A DNA stretch of 64,000 bases from Peribacillus frigoritolerans. GTDB lineage: Bacteria > Bacillota > Bacilli > Bacillales > Bacillaceae. The notes under the pieces were generated by a model, which was not told the origin of the DNA, ran no database searches, and saw nothing but the letters and a program-made list of their open reading frames with translations. Shown here in pieces: positions 36,528 to 44,520 of this stretch. The translations under genes were made by a program, and so were the position numbers. Position 1 is the stretch's first letter. Each line of letters opens with the position of its first letter. The stretch covers positions 124,001-188,000 of the forward strand of contig NZ_SMZY01000002.1 of the NCBI RefSeq assembly GCF_004358755.1, given 5' to 3'.

Positions 36528-37283
36528 TTAAAAGGTAATTGTTCCCCCATCTACAAGCAGCGTGGCTGCTGTCACATAAGAAGCATCATCACTTGCGAGA
36601 AACAGGACGGCCTTTGCGATTTCCTCAGGCTGTCCGATTCTTGCAAGGGCATTCGATTTCGTATAGATTTCCCATCTTCTATCATCATTTCGCCACTCAT
36701 CGATGATAGAAGTATCGATCACTCCAGGAGCAATCGCATTTACACGGATATTTTCCTTGCCATAATCAAGAGCGGCGTTCTTTGTCAGAGCAATTACACC
36801 CGCTTTAGATGCATTATATGGAGCCATCCGCTTTTTCCCTTTCATTCCGAGGACGCTTGACGTATTGATAATCGAGCCTCCGCCGCTTTGCTGCATGAAT
36901 GGGACGGCATGTTTAATTCCCAAAAAAACACCTTTAAGATTGATGTCAACGACCCGGTCCCATTCCTCTGTTTCCATATCGCCGATTTTCACGCTCTGAT
37001 TAGACACACCGGCATTGTTGAAAAGAATATCAAGTCCGCCGTATTCCGCTGCAGCCGTTTTCATCAATGCCTGAACATCAGCAGAGTCAGTCACATCCGT
37101 TTTAACAAAAAGGCATGGCAGGTTTTTCTCCCTGATTTCATGAGCCGTTTTTTCTCCTGCTTCAGAGTTGGAATCGCCGATTACTACCTTTGCTCCCTGT
37201 TCTGCAAACAGCATGGCTGTTGCTTTGCCAATGCCGCCTGCTCCCCCTGTAACAACTGCAACTTTTCCGGCAAGCCTCATCAA
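36528..37283 (-). CDS. Short-chain dehydrogenase/reductase (SDR)
   Basis: A 251-residue classical SDR: TGGAGGIG cofactor loop, Asp in VIGDSNSEAG indicating NAD preference, NNAG, and SSVLGMKGKKRMAPYNASKAG with the catalytic Ser-Tyr-Lys. It ends with LLVDGGT. Start overlaps the thiolase stop by four bases. Probable hydroxyacyl-CoA or alcohol dehydrogenase of the pathway; substrate unknown. Confidence 0.87.
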   Translation of the reverse strand: MMRLAGKVAVVTGGAGGIGKATAMLFAEQGAKVVIGDSNSEAGEKTAHEIREKNLPCLFVKTDVTDSADVQALMKTAAAEYGGLDILFNNAGVSNQSVKIGDMETEEWDRVVDINLKGVFLGIKHAVPFMQQSGGGSIINTSSVLGMKGKKRMAPYNASKAGVIALTKNAALDYGKENIRVNAIAPGVIDTSIIDEWRNDDRRWEIYTKSNALARIGQPEEIAKAVLFLASDDASYVTAATLLVDGGTITF

Positions 37284-38455
37284 TCAATCTCTCTTTCTAT
37301 AATCGTCGCAATTCCCTGGCCGCCTCCAATACACGCCGTGATCAGGGCATAGCGTCCGCCTGAGCGCTTCAGCTCATAGATCGCCTTTGTCATCAAAATC
37401 GCACCTGTTGCTCCAAGCGGATGGCCATGGGCAATTGCTCCCCCGTTTACGTTCAGCTTGCCGTGATCAAAATTCAGTTCCCGGTCGCAAGCTAAGACTT
37501 GTGCAGCAAATGCTTCATTCAGCTCAACGATGTCCATGTCGGCTAGTGATAAATTTGCTCTCTCAAGCACTTTTTTCACTGCTGGAACAGGACCGATTCC
37601 CATAATATTCGGATCGACACCTGCAACAGCATAATGCTTTACTGTGCATAGCGGCGTCAAACCAAGTTCCGAAGCTTTTTCACGTGACATGACAACAACT
37701 GCTGATGCTGCATCATTCAGCCCGGAACTGCTTCCGGCTGTTACCGTTCCTCCTTCTTTAAAAGCTGGACCCAATGCTTTTAAACCTTCAATCGTTGTAT
37801 TTGGACGGGGATGTTCATCCGTGCTGAACAGGATAGGGTCACCTTTTCTCTGACGAATCTCTACAGAAACAATCTGTTCGTCAAATCTGCCTTCTGATAC
37901 AGCTGCTGCCATTCTCTGCTGGCTGCGGAGAGCATATTCATCTTGTTCTGCGCGGCTGATCTCATAGTTGGAAACCAGATTTTCAGCTGTAATTCCCATA
38001 GGAGGATTGCCGATTTCTTTCGGCGACAGCACTGCTGACCTGAATTTTGGCGGTGCCGGACTGAACGCTTTTTTGGGTTTCTCCATTAAAAAAGGAGCGA
38101 GAGACATACTTTCGGTGCCGCCCGCAATATATACGTCTCCATCACCTGCTTTAATCGCCTGTGCAGCAAGGTTTATTGCGTTTATACCAGAGCCGCATTG
38201 ACGGTCAACTGTTAATCCTGGTATATCCAGTGATAAGCCGGTGGATAAAGCTGTTAACCTTGCAATATTCCCGCCGCCAGAGAGGACATTTCCAAAAATG
38301 ACATCATCAATCATATCTGCTGATACATTTGCTCTGTTCATTGCCTCTTTTATAACAATGGCCCCAAATTCATTGGCTTCCATTGATGAAAGTGCACCGC
38401 CCTGTCTCCCGATTGGAGTTCTGACAGCAGCTACGATGACTGGATCACGATTCAT
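37280..38455 (-). CDS. Acetyl-CoA C-acyltransferase (thiolase)
   Basis: A 391-residue thiolase with all catalytic elements: nucleophile Cys in VDRQCGSGINAI (about 86), His in GGAIAHGHPLGATGA and the second Cys in ITACIGGGQGIA. It cleaves 3-ketoacyl-CoA to acetyl-CoA and a shortened acyl-CoA. Normal length. Coupled to the SDR downstream. Confidence 0.95.
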   Translation of the reverse strand: MNRDPVIVAAVRTPIGRQGGALSSMEANEFGAIVIKEAMNRANVSADMIDDVIFGNVLSGGGNIARLTALSTGLSLDIPGLTVDRQCGSGINAINLAAQAIKAGDGDVYIAGGTESMSLAPFLMEKPKKAFSPAPPKFRSAVLSPKEIGNPPMGITAENLVSNYEISRAEQDEYALRSQQRMAAAVSEGRFDEQIVSVEIRQRKGDPILFSTDEHPRPNTTIEGLKALGPAFKEGGTVTAGSSSGLNDAASAVVVMSREKASELGLTPLCTVKHYAVAGVDPNIMGIGPVPAVKKVLERANLSLADMDIVELNEAFAAQVLACDRELNFDHGKLNVNGGAIAHGHPLGATGAILMTKAIYELKRSGGRYALITACIGGGQGIATIIEREID

Positions 38456-38471
38456 TTAACATACCCCTTCC

Positions 38472-39248
38472 TTACATGGCATGTGTTCCGCCGTCTACGA
38501 CGAGAACATCACCTGTTATAAAATCAGAAGCTCTTGCCGCTAAAAACAGGGCAGCGCCTTTTAAATCCTGATCTGTTCCAAAGCGTTTAAGAGGAGTGAT
38601 ATTCAGGAAATGATCTTTCCCGTTTTCAATGATCACCTGTGACATTTTAGTAGGAAAAAATCCTGGTGCAATAGCATTTACATTAATGTTGTGCTGGCCC
38701 CATTTCACGGCAAGATCTTTAGTAAAAGTGATGACAGCACCCTTACTTGTGTTATAGGCAATTGTGTCCATATAACGCGGGTCTGTTCCGCCAAGCCCTG
38801 CCACAGAGGCGATATTTATGATTTTCCCGCTCTTTTGTTTAATCATATGTTTGCCTGCTTCCTGGGACATGAGAAATGTACCGGTCACATTCACATTCAT
38901 TACCTTATTCCAGGCTTCAAGCGGCATATCCTGAACAGGTGCGCCCCATGTTGCCCCGCTGTTGTTTACTAAAATATCAATTTTGCCAAACTCTTTGATT
39001 GCCGTTTTTACAGTATTTTTCACATCTTCACTATTTGTCACATCACAGGATAAAGCGATGGCTTTTACTCCATATTCTCTGCTTAATCGTGAAGCTACAT
39101 CTTCACATGCCGCTGCTTTTCTAGAACAGAGGACAAGTGATGCGCCCGCCTGTGCAAATCCTTCTGCCATCTGCTCGCCAAGCCCCCGTCCTCCGCCTGT
39201 GATAATGGCCACTTTGTCTGTCAGATCAAACATTTCTTTAATGTGCAT
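38472..39248 (-). CDS. Short-chain dehydrogenase/reductase (SDR)
   Basis: A 258-residue SDR: TGGGRGLG cofactor loop, CSRKAAACED with basic residues that favour NADP, NNSG, and SVAGLGGTDPRYMDTIAYNTSKGA with catalytic Ser, Tyr and Lys; C-terminal GDVLVVDGGT. Similar in layout to gluconate 5-dehydrogenase-like SDRs. Alternative ATG at 39233 (MFDLTDK). Twelve nt separate it from the upstream dehydrogenase. An NADPH ketone reductase, as LvaD in levulinate use, is one possible role. Confidence 0.86.
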   Translation of the reverse strand: MHIKEMFDLTDKVAIITGGGRGLGEQMAEGFAQAGASLVLCSRKAAACEDVASRLSREYGVKAIALSCDVTNSEDVKNTVKTAIKEFGKIDILVNNSGATWGAPVQDMPLEAWNKVMNVNVTGTFLMSQEAGKHMIKQKSGKIINIASVAGLGGTDPRYMDTIAYNTSKGAVITFTKDLAVKWGQHNINVNAIAPGFFPTKMSQVIIENGKDHFLNITPLKRFGTDQDLKGAALFLAARASDFITGDVLVVDGGTHAM

Positions 39249-39260
39249 GCTGCCCCCTCC

Positions 39261-40487
39261 TTATACTGTCTGAAGATTTACGTCGTATTTTTTCAGCTCA
39301 AGCCTTGCAAGCTGGGCGCGATGCACTTCATCCGGACCGTCAGCAATTCTCAATGTTCTGGCACTTGCCCACTGAGCGGCAAGCGGTGTGTCTTCGCTGA
39401 CTCCAGCTGCACCGAATGCCTGAATAGCCCGGTCGATTACTTTCAAAGCCATATTCGGAGCAATGACTTTAATCATCGCGATTTCCGTTTTAGCTGCCTT
39501 ATTCCCGACAGTATCCATCATGTAAGCCGCTTTTAACGTCAGTAAGCGTGCCTGTTCAATTTCAATGCGGGAGTCTGCGATCCATTCTCTGATGACACCC
39601 TGGCTTGAAATCGGTTTGCCGAACGCCTCTCTCATTTGTACGCGCTTACATAATTCTTCAAGCGCACGTTCTGCAGCCCCGATTAATCTCATGCAGTGAT
39701 GAATTCTTCCCGGTCCCAGGCGGCCCTGTGCAATTTCGAATCCTCTTCCTTCACCAAGCAGCATATTTGAAGCCGGCACCCTTACATCATTAAAAGTGAT
39801 TTCTGCATGGCCGTGCGGAGCGTGATCATAGCCAAAAACAGGCAGCACTCTCTCAATCTTGACGCCTGCAGCATCAAGAGGAACTAAAATCATCGACTGC
39901 TGCTCATATTTTGGTGCGTTAAAATCGGATTTGCCCATTACAATAGCAATCTTGCAGCGCGGGTCGCCCGCTCCTGAAGACCACCATTTTCTTCCGTTAA
40001 TGACATACTCATCTCCATCACGAATGATGCTTGCCGCGATATTCGTCGCATCTGCTGAGGCAACATCAGGTTCAGTCATTGAAAAACATGAACGGATTTC
40101 TCCAGCAAGCAGAGGCTTCAGCCATTTGTCTTTTTGCTCATCTGTGCCGTAGCGGACGAGAACCTCCATGTTTCCCGTATCAGGCGCTGCACAGTTAAAC
40201 ACCTCAGGTGCAAGCAATGAGCGGCCCATAATCTCACAAAGCGGCGCATATTCCAGATTTGTCAGCCCTGCACCGTACTCGCTTTCAGGCAAAAATAAAT
40301 TCCATAATCCTTTTTCTCTTGCTTTCATTTTCAGCTCTTCCATAATAGGTGGAATTTCAGACCATCTGGATTCCTGCGCATTTAATTGTTCTTCATACTT
40401 TCTTTCATTCGGATAAACGAATTCTTCCATAAAAGCTGTCACTTGTTTTTGTAAGTCAATCACCTTATCAGAGTAAGTAAAGTTCAA
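39261..40487 (-). CDS. ACAD11-type acyl-CoA dehydrogenase
   Basis: A 408-residue acyl-CoA dehydrogenase that lines up closely with the C-terminal domain of vertebrate ACAD11: [68 protein letters not shown] and [11 protein letters not shown]. In ACAD11 this domain works with a kinase domain that phosphorylates 4-hydroxyacyl-CoA; here the kinase is a separate gene at 30948. The GTG at 40496 lies inside the AAAGGGTG ribosome site, so TTG at 40487 is the better start. First gene of the upper operon. Confidence 0.9.
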   Translation of the reverse strand: MNFTYSDKVIDLQKQVTAFMEEFVYPNERKYEEQLNAQESRWSEIPPIMEELKMKAREKGLWNLFLPESEYGAGLTNLEYAPLCEIMGRSLLAPEVFNCAAPDTGNMEVLVRYGTDEQKDKWLKPLLAGEIRSCFSMTEPDVASADATNIAASIIRDGDEYVINGRKWWSSGAGDPRCKIAIVMGKSDFNAPKYEQQSMILVPLDAAGVKIERVLPVFGYDHAPHGHAEITFNDVRVPASNMLLGEGRGFEIAQGRLGPGRIHHCMRLIGAAERALEELCKRVQMREAFGKPISSQGVIREWIADSRIEIEQARLLTLKAAYMMDTVGNKAAKTEIAMIKVIAPNMALKVIDRAIQAFGAAGVSEDTPLAAQWASARTLRIADGPDEVHRAQLARLELKKYDVNLQTV

Positions 40488-40511
40488 CAAAATCACCCTT
40501 TCTTATAACTT

Positions 40512-40529
40512 ACTAACCGGTTGGTATGT
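40512..40529. promoter_or_regulatory. TetR-type operator at the upper operon
   Basis: ACTAACCGGTTGGTATGT: the arms ACYAACC and GGTTGGT are inverted repeats with one mismatch. It lies just downstream of the promoter at 40542-40571 and ahead of the ACAD11-type gene, a position where a repressor would block elongation. Confidence 0.75.
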
Positions 40530-40541
40530 AAATCTACTTCT

Positions 40542-40571
40542 ATCATAATATGTAACTGCCAAAAAAGACAA
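40542..40571 (-). promoter_or_regulatory. Promoter of the upper beta-oxidation operon
   Basis: Minus strand TTGTCT (40566-40571), 18-nt spacer, TATGAT (40542-40547). Confidence 0.5.
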
Positions 40572-40745
40572 CTATTATTCTAAAAATTCCGCCAAATTAA
40601 ATCTTTAACCGGTTTTTCCTCCTTTGAAAAATACCTTTTCAATCTAAAAGGAAAGTGATATAATTCACTTGTTTTATGTGTAAATAACGAAAATGAAACC
40701 ATGAAAATAGATACTATTTTTAATTAAAGAAGGTGGGAAAACAAA

Positions 40746-42218
40746 TTGTCGCAATATGAAACACCCTTATTTACAGGATTAAAAGAGCACGCGAAAAAAG
40801 ACCCTGTTCAATTCCATATCCCGGGGCACAAAAAAGGAGCTGGCATCGATCCTGAATTCCGTTCATTTATCGGAGACCGTGCTCTTTCAATAGATTTAAT
40901 CAACATCGGACCACTTGATGATCTCCACTCTCCAAAAGGAATGATCAAAAAAGCTCAGGACCTTGCAGCTGAAGCATTTGGAGCAGATTATACATTCTTC
41001 TCCGTGCAGGGAACAAGCGGCGCAATTATGACAATGGTGATGGCTGTATGCGGTCCTGGAGATAAAATCCTTGTTCCCCGCAATGTTCATAAATCGATTA
41101 TGTCAGCTGTTGTTTTCTCGGGTGCTACACCAATCTTCATTCATCCTGAAATTGATAAAGACCTCGGCATTTCACACGGCATCACAACGGAGTCTGTTGA
41201 GCATGCTTTAGAGCAGCACCCGGATGCAAAAGGACTGCTGGTCATCAACCCTACTTACTTCGGGGTCTCTGCTGATTTAAAGAAAATCGTTGAAATTGCC
41301 CATTCTTACAATGTGCCTGTTCTTGTTGATGAGGCCCACGGAGTGCACATTCACTTCCATGAGGACCTGCCGATGTCAGCGATGCAGGCAGGAGCAGATA
41401 TGGCAGCAACAAGTGTTCATAAGCTTGGAGGATCAATGACGCAAAGCTCTGTGCTGAATGTGCGCGAAGGATTGGTATCTGTTCAAAGAGTTCAAACCAT
41501 CCTGAGCATGCTGACGACAACATCTACGTCATACCTGCTATTAGCTTCTCTCGATGTTGCCAGAAAACGCCTGGCTACAGAAGGACGCGAACTGGTCGAA
41601 CGGGCGATCCGACTTGCAGAAGATACACGCAAAAAAATTAATGAAATTGATAAAATCGAGTGCATCGGCGAGGAGATTGTCGGCACCAAAGCGGCATTTG
41701 ATTATGATCCTACGAAGCTGATCATTTCGATTAAAGAGCTCGGTTTAAATGGCTATGATGTAGAAAAATGGCTTCGTGAAAACTATAATATTGAAGTAGA
41801 AATGTCTGATTTATATAACATCCTCTGCATCATTACACCTGGAGATACCGATAGAGAAACAGGCATTTTAGTTGAAGCGCTGCAGGCGCTGTCTTCAGAA
41901 TTCATGAATGCATCGGCAGACTTGGTGAAACCGACCGTCATGCTGCCTGATATTCCTGTTTTAGCCCTGACACCGCGCGATGCATTTTACGCAGAAACGG
42001 AAGTTGTGCCTTTCAGTGAATCAGCAGGACGCATTATTGCAGAGTTTATCATGGTTTATCCGCCGGGAATTCCAATTTTCATCCCTGGCGAAATCATCTC
42101 AGAAGAAAATCTTGCGTATGTGCGCAAAAACCTGGAAGTCGGACTGCCAGTACAAGGACCAGAAGATCCTGAACTTAATTACTTGAGAGTGATTAAAGAA
42201 CATAAAGCAATCAGATAA
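40746..42218 (+). CDS. speA: Arginine decarboxylase SpeA (Orn/Lys/Arg decarboxylase class I)
   Basis: A 490-residue PLP enzyme making agmatine for polyamine synthesis. It matches B. subtilis SpeA over the whole length: ETPLFTGLKEHAKKDPVQFH, HIPGHKKGAG, FGADYTFFSVQGTSGAI, VDEAHGVHIHF and the PLP lysine in ATSVHKLGGS (about 224). The C-terminal domain has MVYPPGIPIFIPGE. The start is TTG at 40746 after AAGGTGGG. It marks the right junction of the catabolic island. A terminator follows. Confidence 0.96.
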   Translation: MSQYETPLFTGLKEHAKKDPVQFHIPGHKKGAGIDPEFRSFIGDRALSIDLINIGPLDDLHSPKGMIKKAQDLAAEAFGADYTFFSVQGTSGAIMTMVMAVCGPGDKILVPRNVHKSIMSAVVFSGATPIFIHPEIDKDLGISHGITTESVEHALEQHPDAKGLLVINPTYFGVSADLKKIVEIAHSYNVPVLVDEAHGVHIHFHEDLPMSAMQAGADMAATSVHKLGGSMTQSSVLNVREGLVSVQRVQTILSMLTTTSTSYLLLASLDVARKRLATEGRELVERAIRLAEDTRKKINEIDKIECIGEEIVGTKAAFDYDPTKLIISIKELGLNGYDVEKWLRENYNIEVEMSDLYNILCIITPGDTDRETGILVEALQALSSEFMNASADLVKPTVMLPDIPVLALTPRDAFYAETEVVPFSESAGRIIAEFIMVYPPGIPIFIPGEIISEENLAYVRKNLEVGLPVQGPEDPELNYLRVIKEHKAIR

Positions 42219-42223
42219 AGGAA

Positions 42224-42255
42224 AAGGCGATTCATTTTTGAATCGTCTTTTTTTG
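42224..42255 (+). terminator. Terminator of speA
   Basis: GGCGATTCA and TGAATCGTC stem with a TTTT loop, then a long T run. Confidence 0.85.
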
Positions 42256-42308
42256 CGCATAGTTTGCCTGAGCCGAAACATATTCAACTGCCAGCATTAA
42301 GAAAACAA

Positions 42309-42334
42309 AAGCATGCAGGGATTCCTGCATGCTT
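42309..42334 (-). terminator. Terminator of SR1
   Basis: GCATGCAGG-AATC-CCTGCATGC read on the minus strand, followed by TTTTGTTTTC. Confidence 0.87.
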
Positions 42335-42348
42335 CATCTATCTTCTAT

Positions 42349-42489
42349 TTAAACCCCTTGAATAACTGTGATTTCTCTTTCGAGTACCTGGCAATCGCAG
42401 CTTGTGCACTTTCCATACAAAACACTGACCTTTTCGTCCTCAAAATGATCGATCGTACCATTGCATGTTTGACATACGATTGTTCCCAT
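42349..42489 (-). CDS. sr1P: SR1P, small GapA-binding protein
   Basis: A 46-residue protein starting MGTIVCQTCNGTIDHFEDEK and continuing VSVLYGKC; it has CQTC and a CTSCDC cluster. This agrees with B. subtilis SR1P (39 residues, nearly the same first 27), which binds glyceraldehyde-3-phosphate dehydrogenase GapA and promotes its contact with RNase J1. This copy has an unrelated longer C terminus (QVLEREITVIQGV). The ATG at 42489 follows AAAGGGG. It is embedded in the SR1 RNA. Confidence 0.9.
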   Translation of the reverse strand: MGTIVCQTCNGTIDHFEDEKVSVLYGKCTSCDCQVLEREITVIQGV

Positions 42490-42559
42490 TTCCATACCCC
42501 TTTTTTGAATGGATTAGCGCTTTTTGAATTATTGAAAGCGCTTAATACTTTGTAATTCT

Positions 42560-42588
42560 ATAATAATATAACACATTTAATCCGTCAA
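42560..42588 (-). promoter_or_regulatory. SigA promoter of SR1
   Basis: Minus strand TTGACG (42583-42588), exactly 17 nt, TATTAT (42560-42565). Transcription start expected near 42553. Confidence 0.75.
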
Positions 42589-42607
42589 GCCTAAATTGTA
42601 TAACACA
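42565..42607 (-). promoter_or_regulatory. Two CcpN operator boxes of SR1
   Basis: Minus-strand TGTGTTATATT (42565-42575) lies between -35 and -10; TGTGTTATACA (42597-42607) lies upstream of -35. Both fit the TRTGHYATAYW consensus at all positions and start 32 bp apart, three helical turns. CcpN represses SR1 on glycolytic carbon in B. subtilis. Confidence 0.8.
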
Positions 42608-42690
42608 TTTAATCTTTTTATCTTAATTTATTTATCTTACTTTCTTATAAAAGCATATTAAAAAACTGGCTGAAATACGCCAGTTTTTCC

Positions 42691-42990
42691 TTATTCATAT
42701 TGTGTTGTCAAATGGACGGCCGGGATCACATCTTTGAAGAATTCAGAGAGTTCGGATGCCTGCTGCAGGGTATCCGTGCGAAATGTTTGCTTGAGGAGTT
42801 CGAGGTCTTCGATATCTAATGAGTCAAGGAGAGCTGCTTTACCTGTTTGAAGACATACGACGAGAGGTTTGCCAAAAAACATGCTTGAGTACACTATGGC
42901 CAAATCATACCTCAGATCACTTGAAGCAAATCCAACATACCTGACGTTTGCCTGCTCTGTGTCATCATAAAACTTTTCTAAAGCGTTCAT
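42691..42990 (-). CDS. DUF3055 family protein
   Basis: A 99-residue cytosolic protein: FYDDTEQANVRYVGFASSDLRYDLAIVY and FFGKPLVVCLQTGKAALL are typical of the DUF3055 (Staphylococcus SAV0927-like) family. ATG at 42990 with AAGGAGG upstream. Function unknown. It sits alone between SR1 and the DUF1885 gene. Confidence 0.82.
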   Translation of the reverse strand: MNALEKFYDDTEQANVRYVGFASSDLRYDLAIVYSSMFFGKPLVVCLQTGKAALLDSLDIEDLELLKQTFRTDTLQQASELSEFFKDVIPAVHLTTQYE

Positions 42991-43135
42991 GAAGGCCTCC
43001 TTTTATTTAATCTGATTATTCAGACTAATTATAACCCAATTTACCCTCCACTACAATTAGTTAAACCTTTATCTTGTCAGATTGTTTAAATATTTGTAAA
43101 ATTTAAGATAATCATTCAGAACCTTAGGAGTTGAC

Positions 43136-43537
43136 ATGATGGCCTCTCATGCTTTTATCAAATTAGTCGGCGGATCCATTCAGCAGCACATAACAGTTGA
43201 TGAAGTAGAAAATCTTTTTCACTACTATAAGGAGATTACGAATAAAACCGGCCAGCAATTAAACTTTGAATATGAAAGTTCTGCTTTCCCTTATGAATGC
43301 AGACAAACGGACGGCTATCTTTCTTTAACCTCTGATCAAAGAGGTTATGCAAAAATGTATGTTGGAATCGGTGAAGCCGGAGATGAGCATCCTTCTTTTC
43401 TTCAAATCACCCTCCCATCTGATTCAAAATTCGGAGACAGGAATAAAGCAAATGAGTTTTCCAAGTTTCTTGCAAAAAAACTAAAGGGCGAATTAACCTT
43501 ATTCAACGGCAGAAAAATGTACTTTTATAAAAGATAA
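43136..43537 (+). CDS. DUF1885 family protein
   Basis: A 133-residue soluble protein: AFIKLVGGSIQQHITVDEVENLF, YYKEITNKTGQQLNFEYESSAFPYE and KANEFSKFLAKKLKGELTLFNG match the DUF1885 family of bacilli. Two Met codons (43136, 43139) follow TAGGAG; either could start. Function unknown. A shared hairpin separates it from the convergent deacetylase gene. Confidence 0.83.
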   Translation: MMASHAFIKLVGGSIQQHITVDEVENLFHYYKEITNKTGQQLNFEYESSAFPYECRQTDGYLSLTSDQRGYAKMYVGIGEAGDEHPSFLQITLPSDSKFGDRNKANEFSKFLAKKLKGELTLFNGRKMYFYKR

Positions 43538-43539
43538 AA

Positions 43540-43568
43540 GCGATCCTGAAGGACCGCTTTTTTTATGA
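43540..43568. terminator. Bidirectional terminator
   Basis: AAAGCGATCC-TGAA-GGACCGCTTT with one internal mismatch, T run on the plus strand; between convergent genes. Confidence 0.75.
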
Positions 43569-44396
43569 GATTTTTTCGATTGAATCTGGATCGGCTATTT
43601 CATATCCCTTTGCTTTCAAACCTTCAACGATACCCTTCAGTGCCTCATTTGTCCATTCCCTGTCATGCATTAACAGGTTGGCGCCATTAGTGAGAAGCGG
43701 CGAATTGACCATAATGTCTGTAAGAGCATCTTTCGATTGATAATCCTGCTCCCAATCATATCCGTATGTCCAGTTCATCAGAACCATTTTTTCTTTCCCT
43801 GCAATTTTGCGGCTTTCATCTGTGTTGCTGCCGAACGGTGCACGGAAAAAATGAGGTCTTTCTCCAATGATTGATTCAACAAGATCATTCAGTTCAACAA
43901 TTTCTTGTTCCTGCTCTTCTGCCGTCAAATCTTTTAAATTAGCATGTGACATCGTATGGTTGCCGATCGGAAATCCAAGGTCATGAATATCTTTTAATGT
44001 CTTTTTTTCTTCGTCCGTATCTAAAAAGTGGCCATTGACGAAAAAGATGGCACCTGCTCCCAAGTCTTTTAGTGTGCGGGCCATTTCAAGACTGTGTTTA
44101 TCCGGAGCATCATCAATTGTAACTAATACAGCTTTTGCATTGACTTCTGCGCTAAGAGGCTTAATGCTCCAATTCGCCGGATCAATTTTGTATTTAGGAA
44201 AAGCTTCCGGTTCAGCTGCTGCCTCCTCAGTTTCTTTATCTTCTTTCACTTCAGGTTTTTCCGGCGGGTTTTCAATTTTCTGTTCTTCCTTTTGCTTGTC
44301 CGCTTCAGCAGGGGCCAACGCTTCATTTCCGGTCTGATTTGAGCTGCACGCCGAAAGCAAACAAACTGCTGCAAGGATGAAATACAAATGCTTCAT
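43563..44396 (-). CDS. Polysaccharide deacetylase family lipoprotein
   Basis: A 277-residue lipoprotein. Signal peptide with lipobox LLSAC (Cys17), then a long Glu/Lys/Pro-rich linker (about 25-68) that would span the wall, and a NodB domain: VTIDDAPD in place of the usual TFDDGP but with both Asp kept, metal His pair in GNHTMSHANL, RAPFGSN, YGYDWEQD and LMHD. Likely deacetylates peptidoglycan or a wall polymer. Divergent from the BCCT gene. Confidence 0.88.
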   Translation of the reverse strand: MKHLYFILAAVCLLSACSSNQTGNEALAPAEADKQKEEQKIENPPEKPEVKEDKETEEAAAEPEAFPKYKIDPANWSIKPLSAEVNAKAVLVTIDDAPDKHSLEMARTLKDLGAGAIFFVNGHFLDTDEEKKTLKDIHDLGFPIGNHTMSHANLKDLTAEEQEQEIVELNDLVESIIGERPHFFRAPFGSNTDESRKIAGKEKMVLMNWTYGYDWEQDYQSKDALTDIMVNSPLLTNGANLLMHDREWTNEALKGIVEGLKAKGYEIADPDSIEKIS

Positions 44397-44520
44397 TATG
44401 ATGTATCCCCCATTCTTTCTCCTTTATTAGTATAATATAAGGCTGATTGCTTCACTATATAAAAAGAGGAATTAATGAACAACGGTACCTACTTACTATG
44501 TATAAGGAGCTAGTTCTTTT

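Larger units (their letters stand above)
42305..42553 (-). ncRNA. bsrC: SR1 (BsrC) dual-function regulatory RNA
   Basis: A free-standing transcription unit of about 250 nt in the B. subtilis SR1 position between speA and the pdh region. It has its own promoter and two CcpN boxes, a hairpin near the 5' part (AGCGCTTT paired with AAAAGCGCT, about 42515-42543), the SR1P reading frame and a strong terminator (GCATGCAGG/CCTGCATGC plus T run at 42305-42334). In B. subtilis SR1 base-pairs with ahrC mRNA and encodes SR1P. Base-pairing here was not tested. Confidence 0.85.

Noticed and set aside
36888-37352. 154-codon plus-strand frame opposite the SDR and thiolase genes
   Set aside because: Crosses two clear minus-strand genes and has no ribosome site or motif.
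42226-42607. SR1 region considered as an ordinary intergenic stretch or the plus-strand frame 42313-42555 as a gene
   Set aside because: The minus strand has promoter, operators, SR1P and terminator; the plus frame is antisense to it and lacks a ribosome site.
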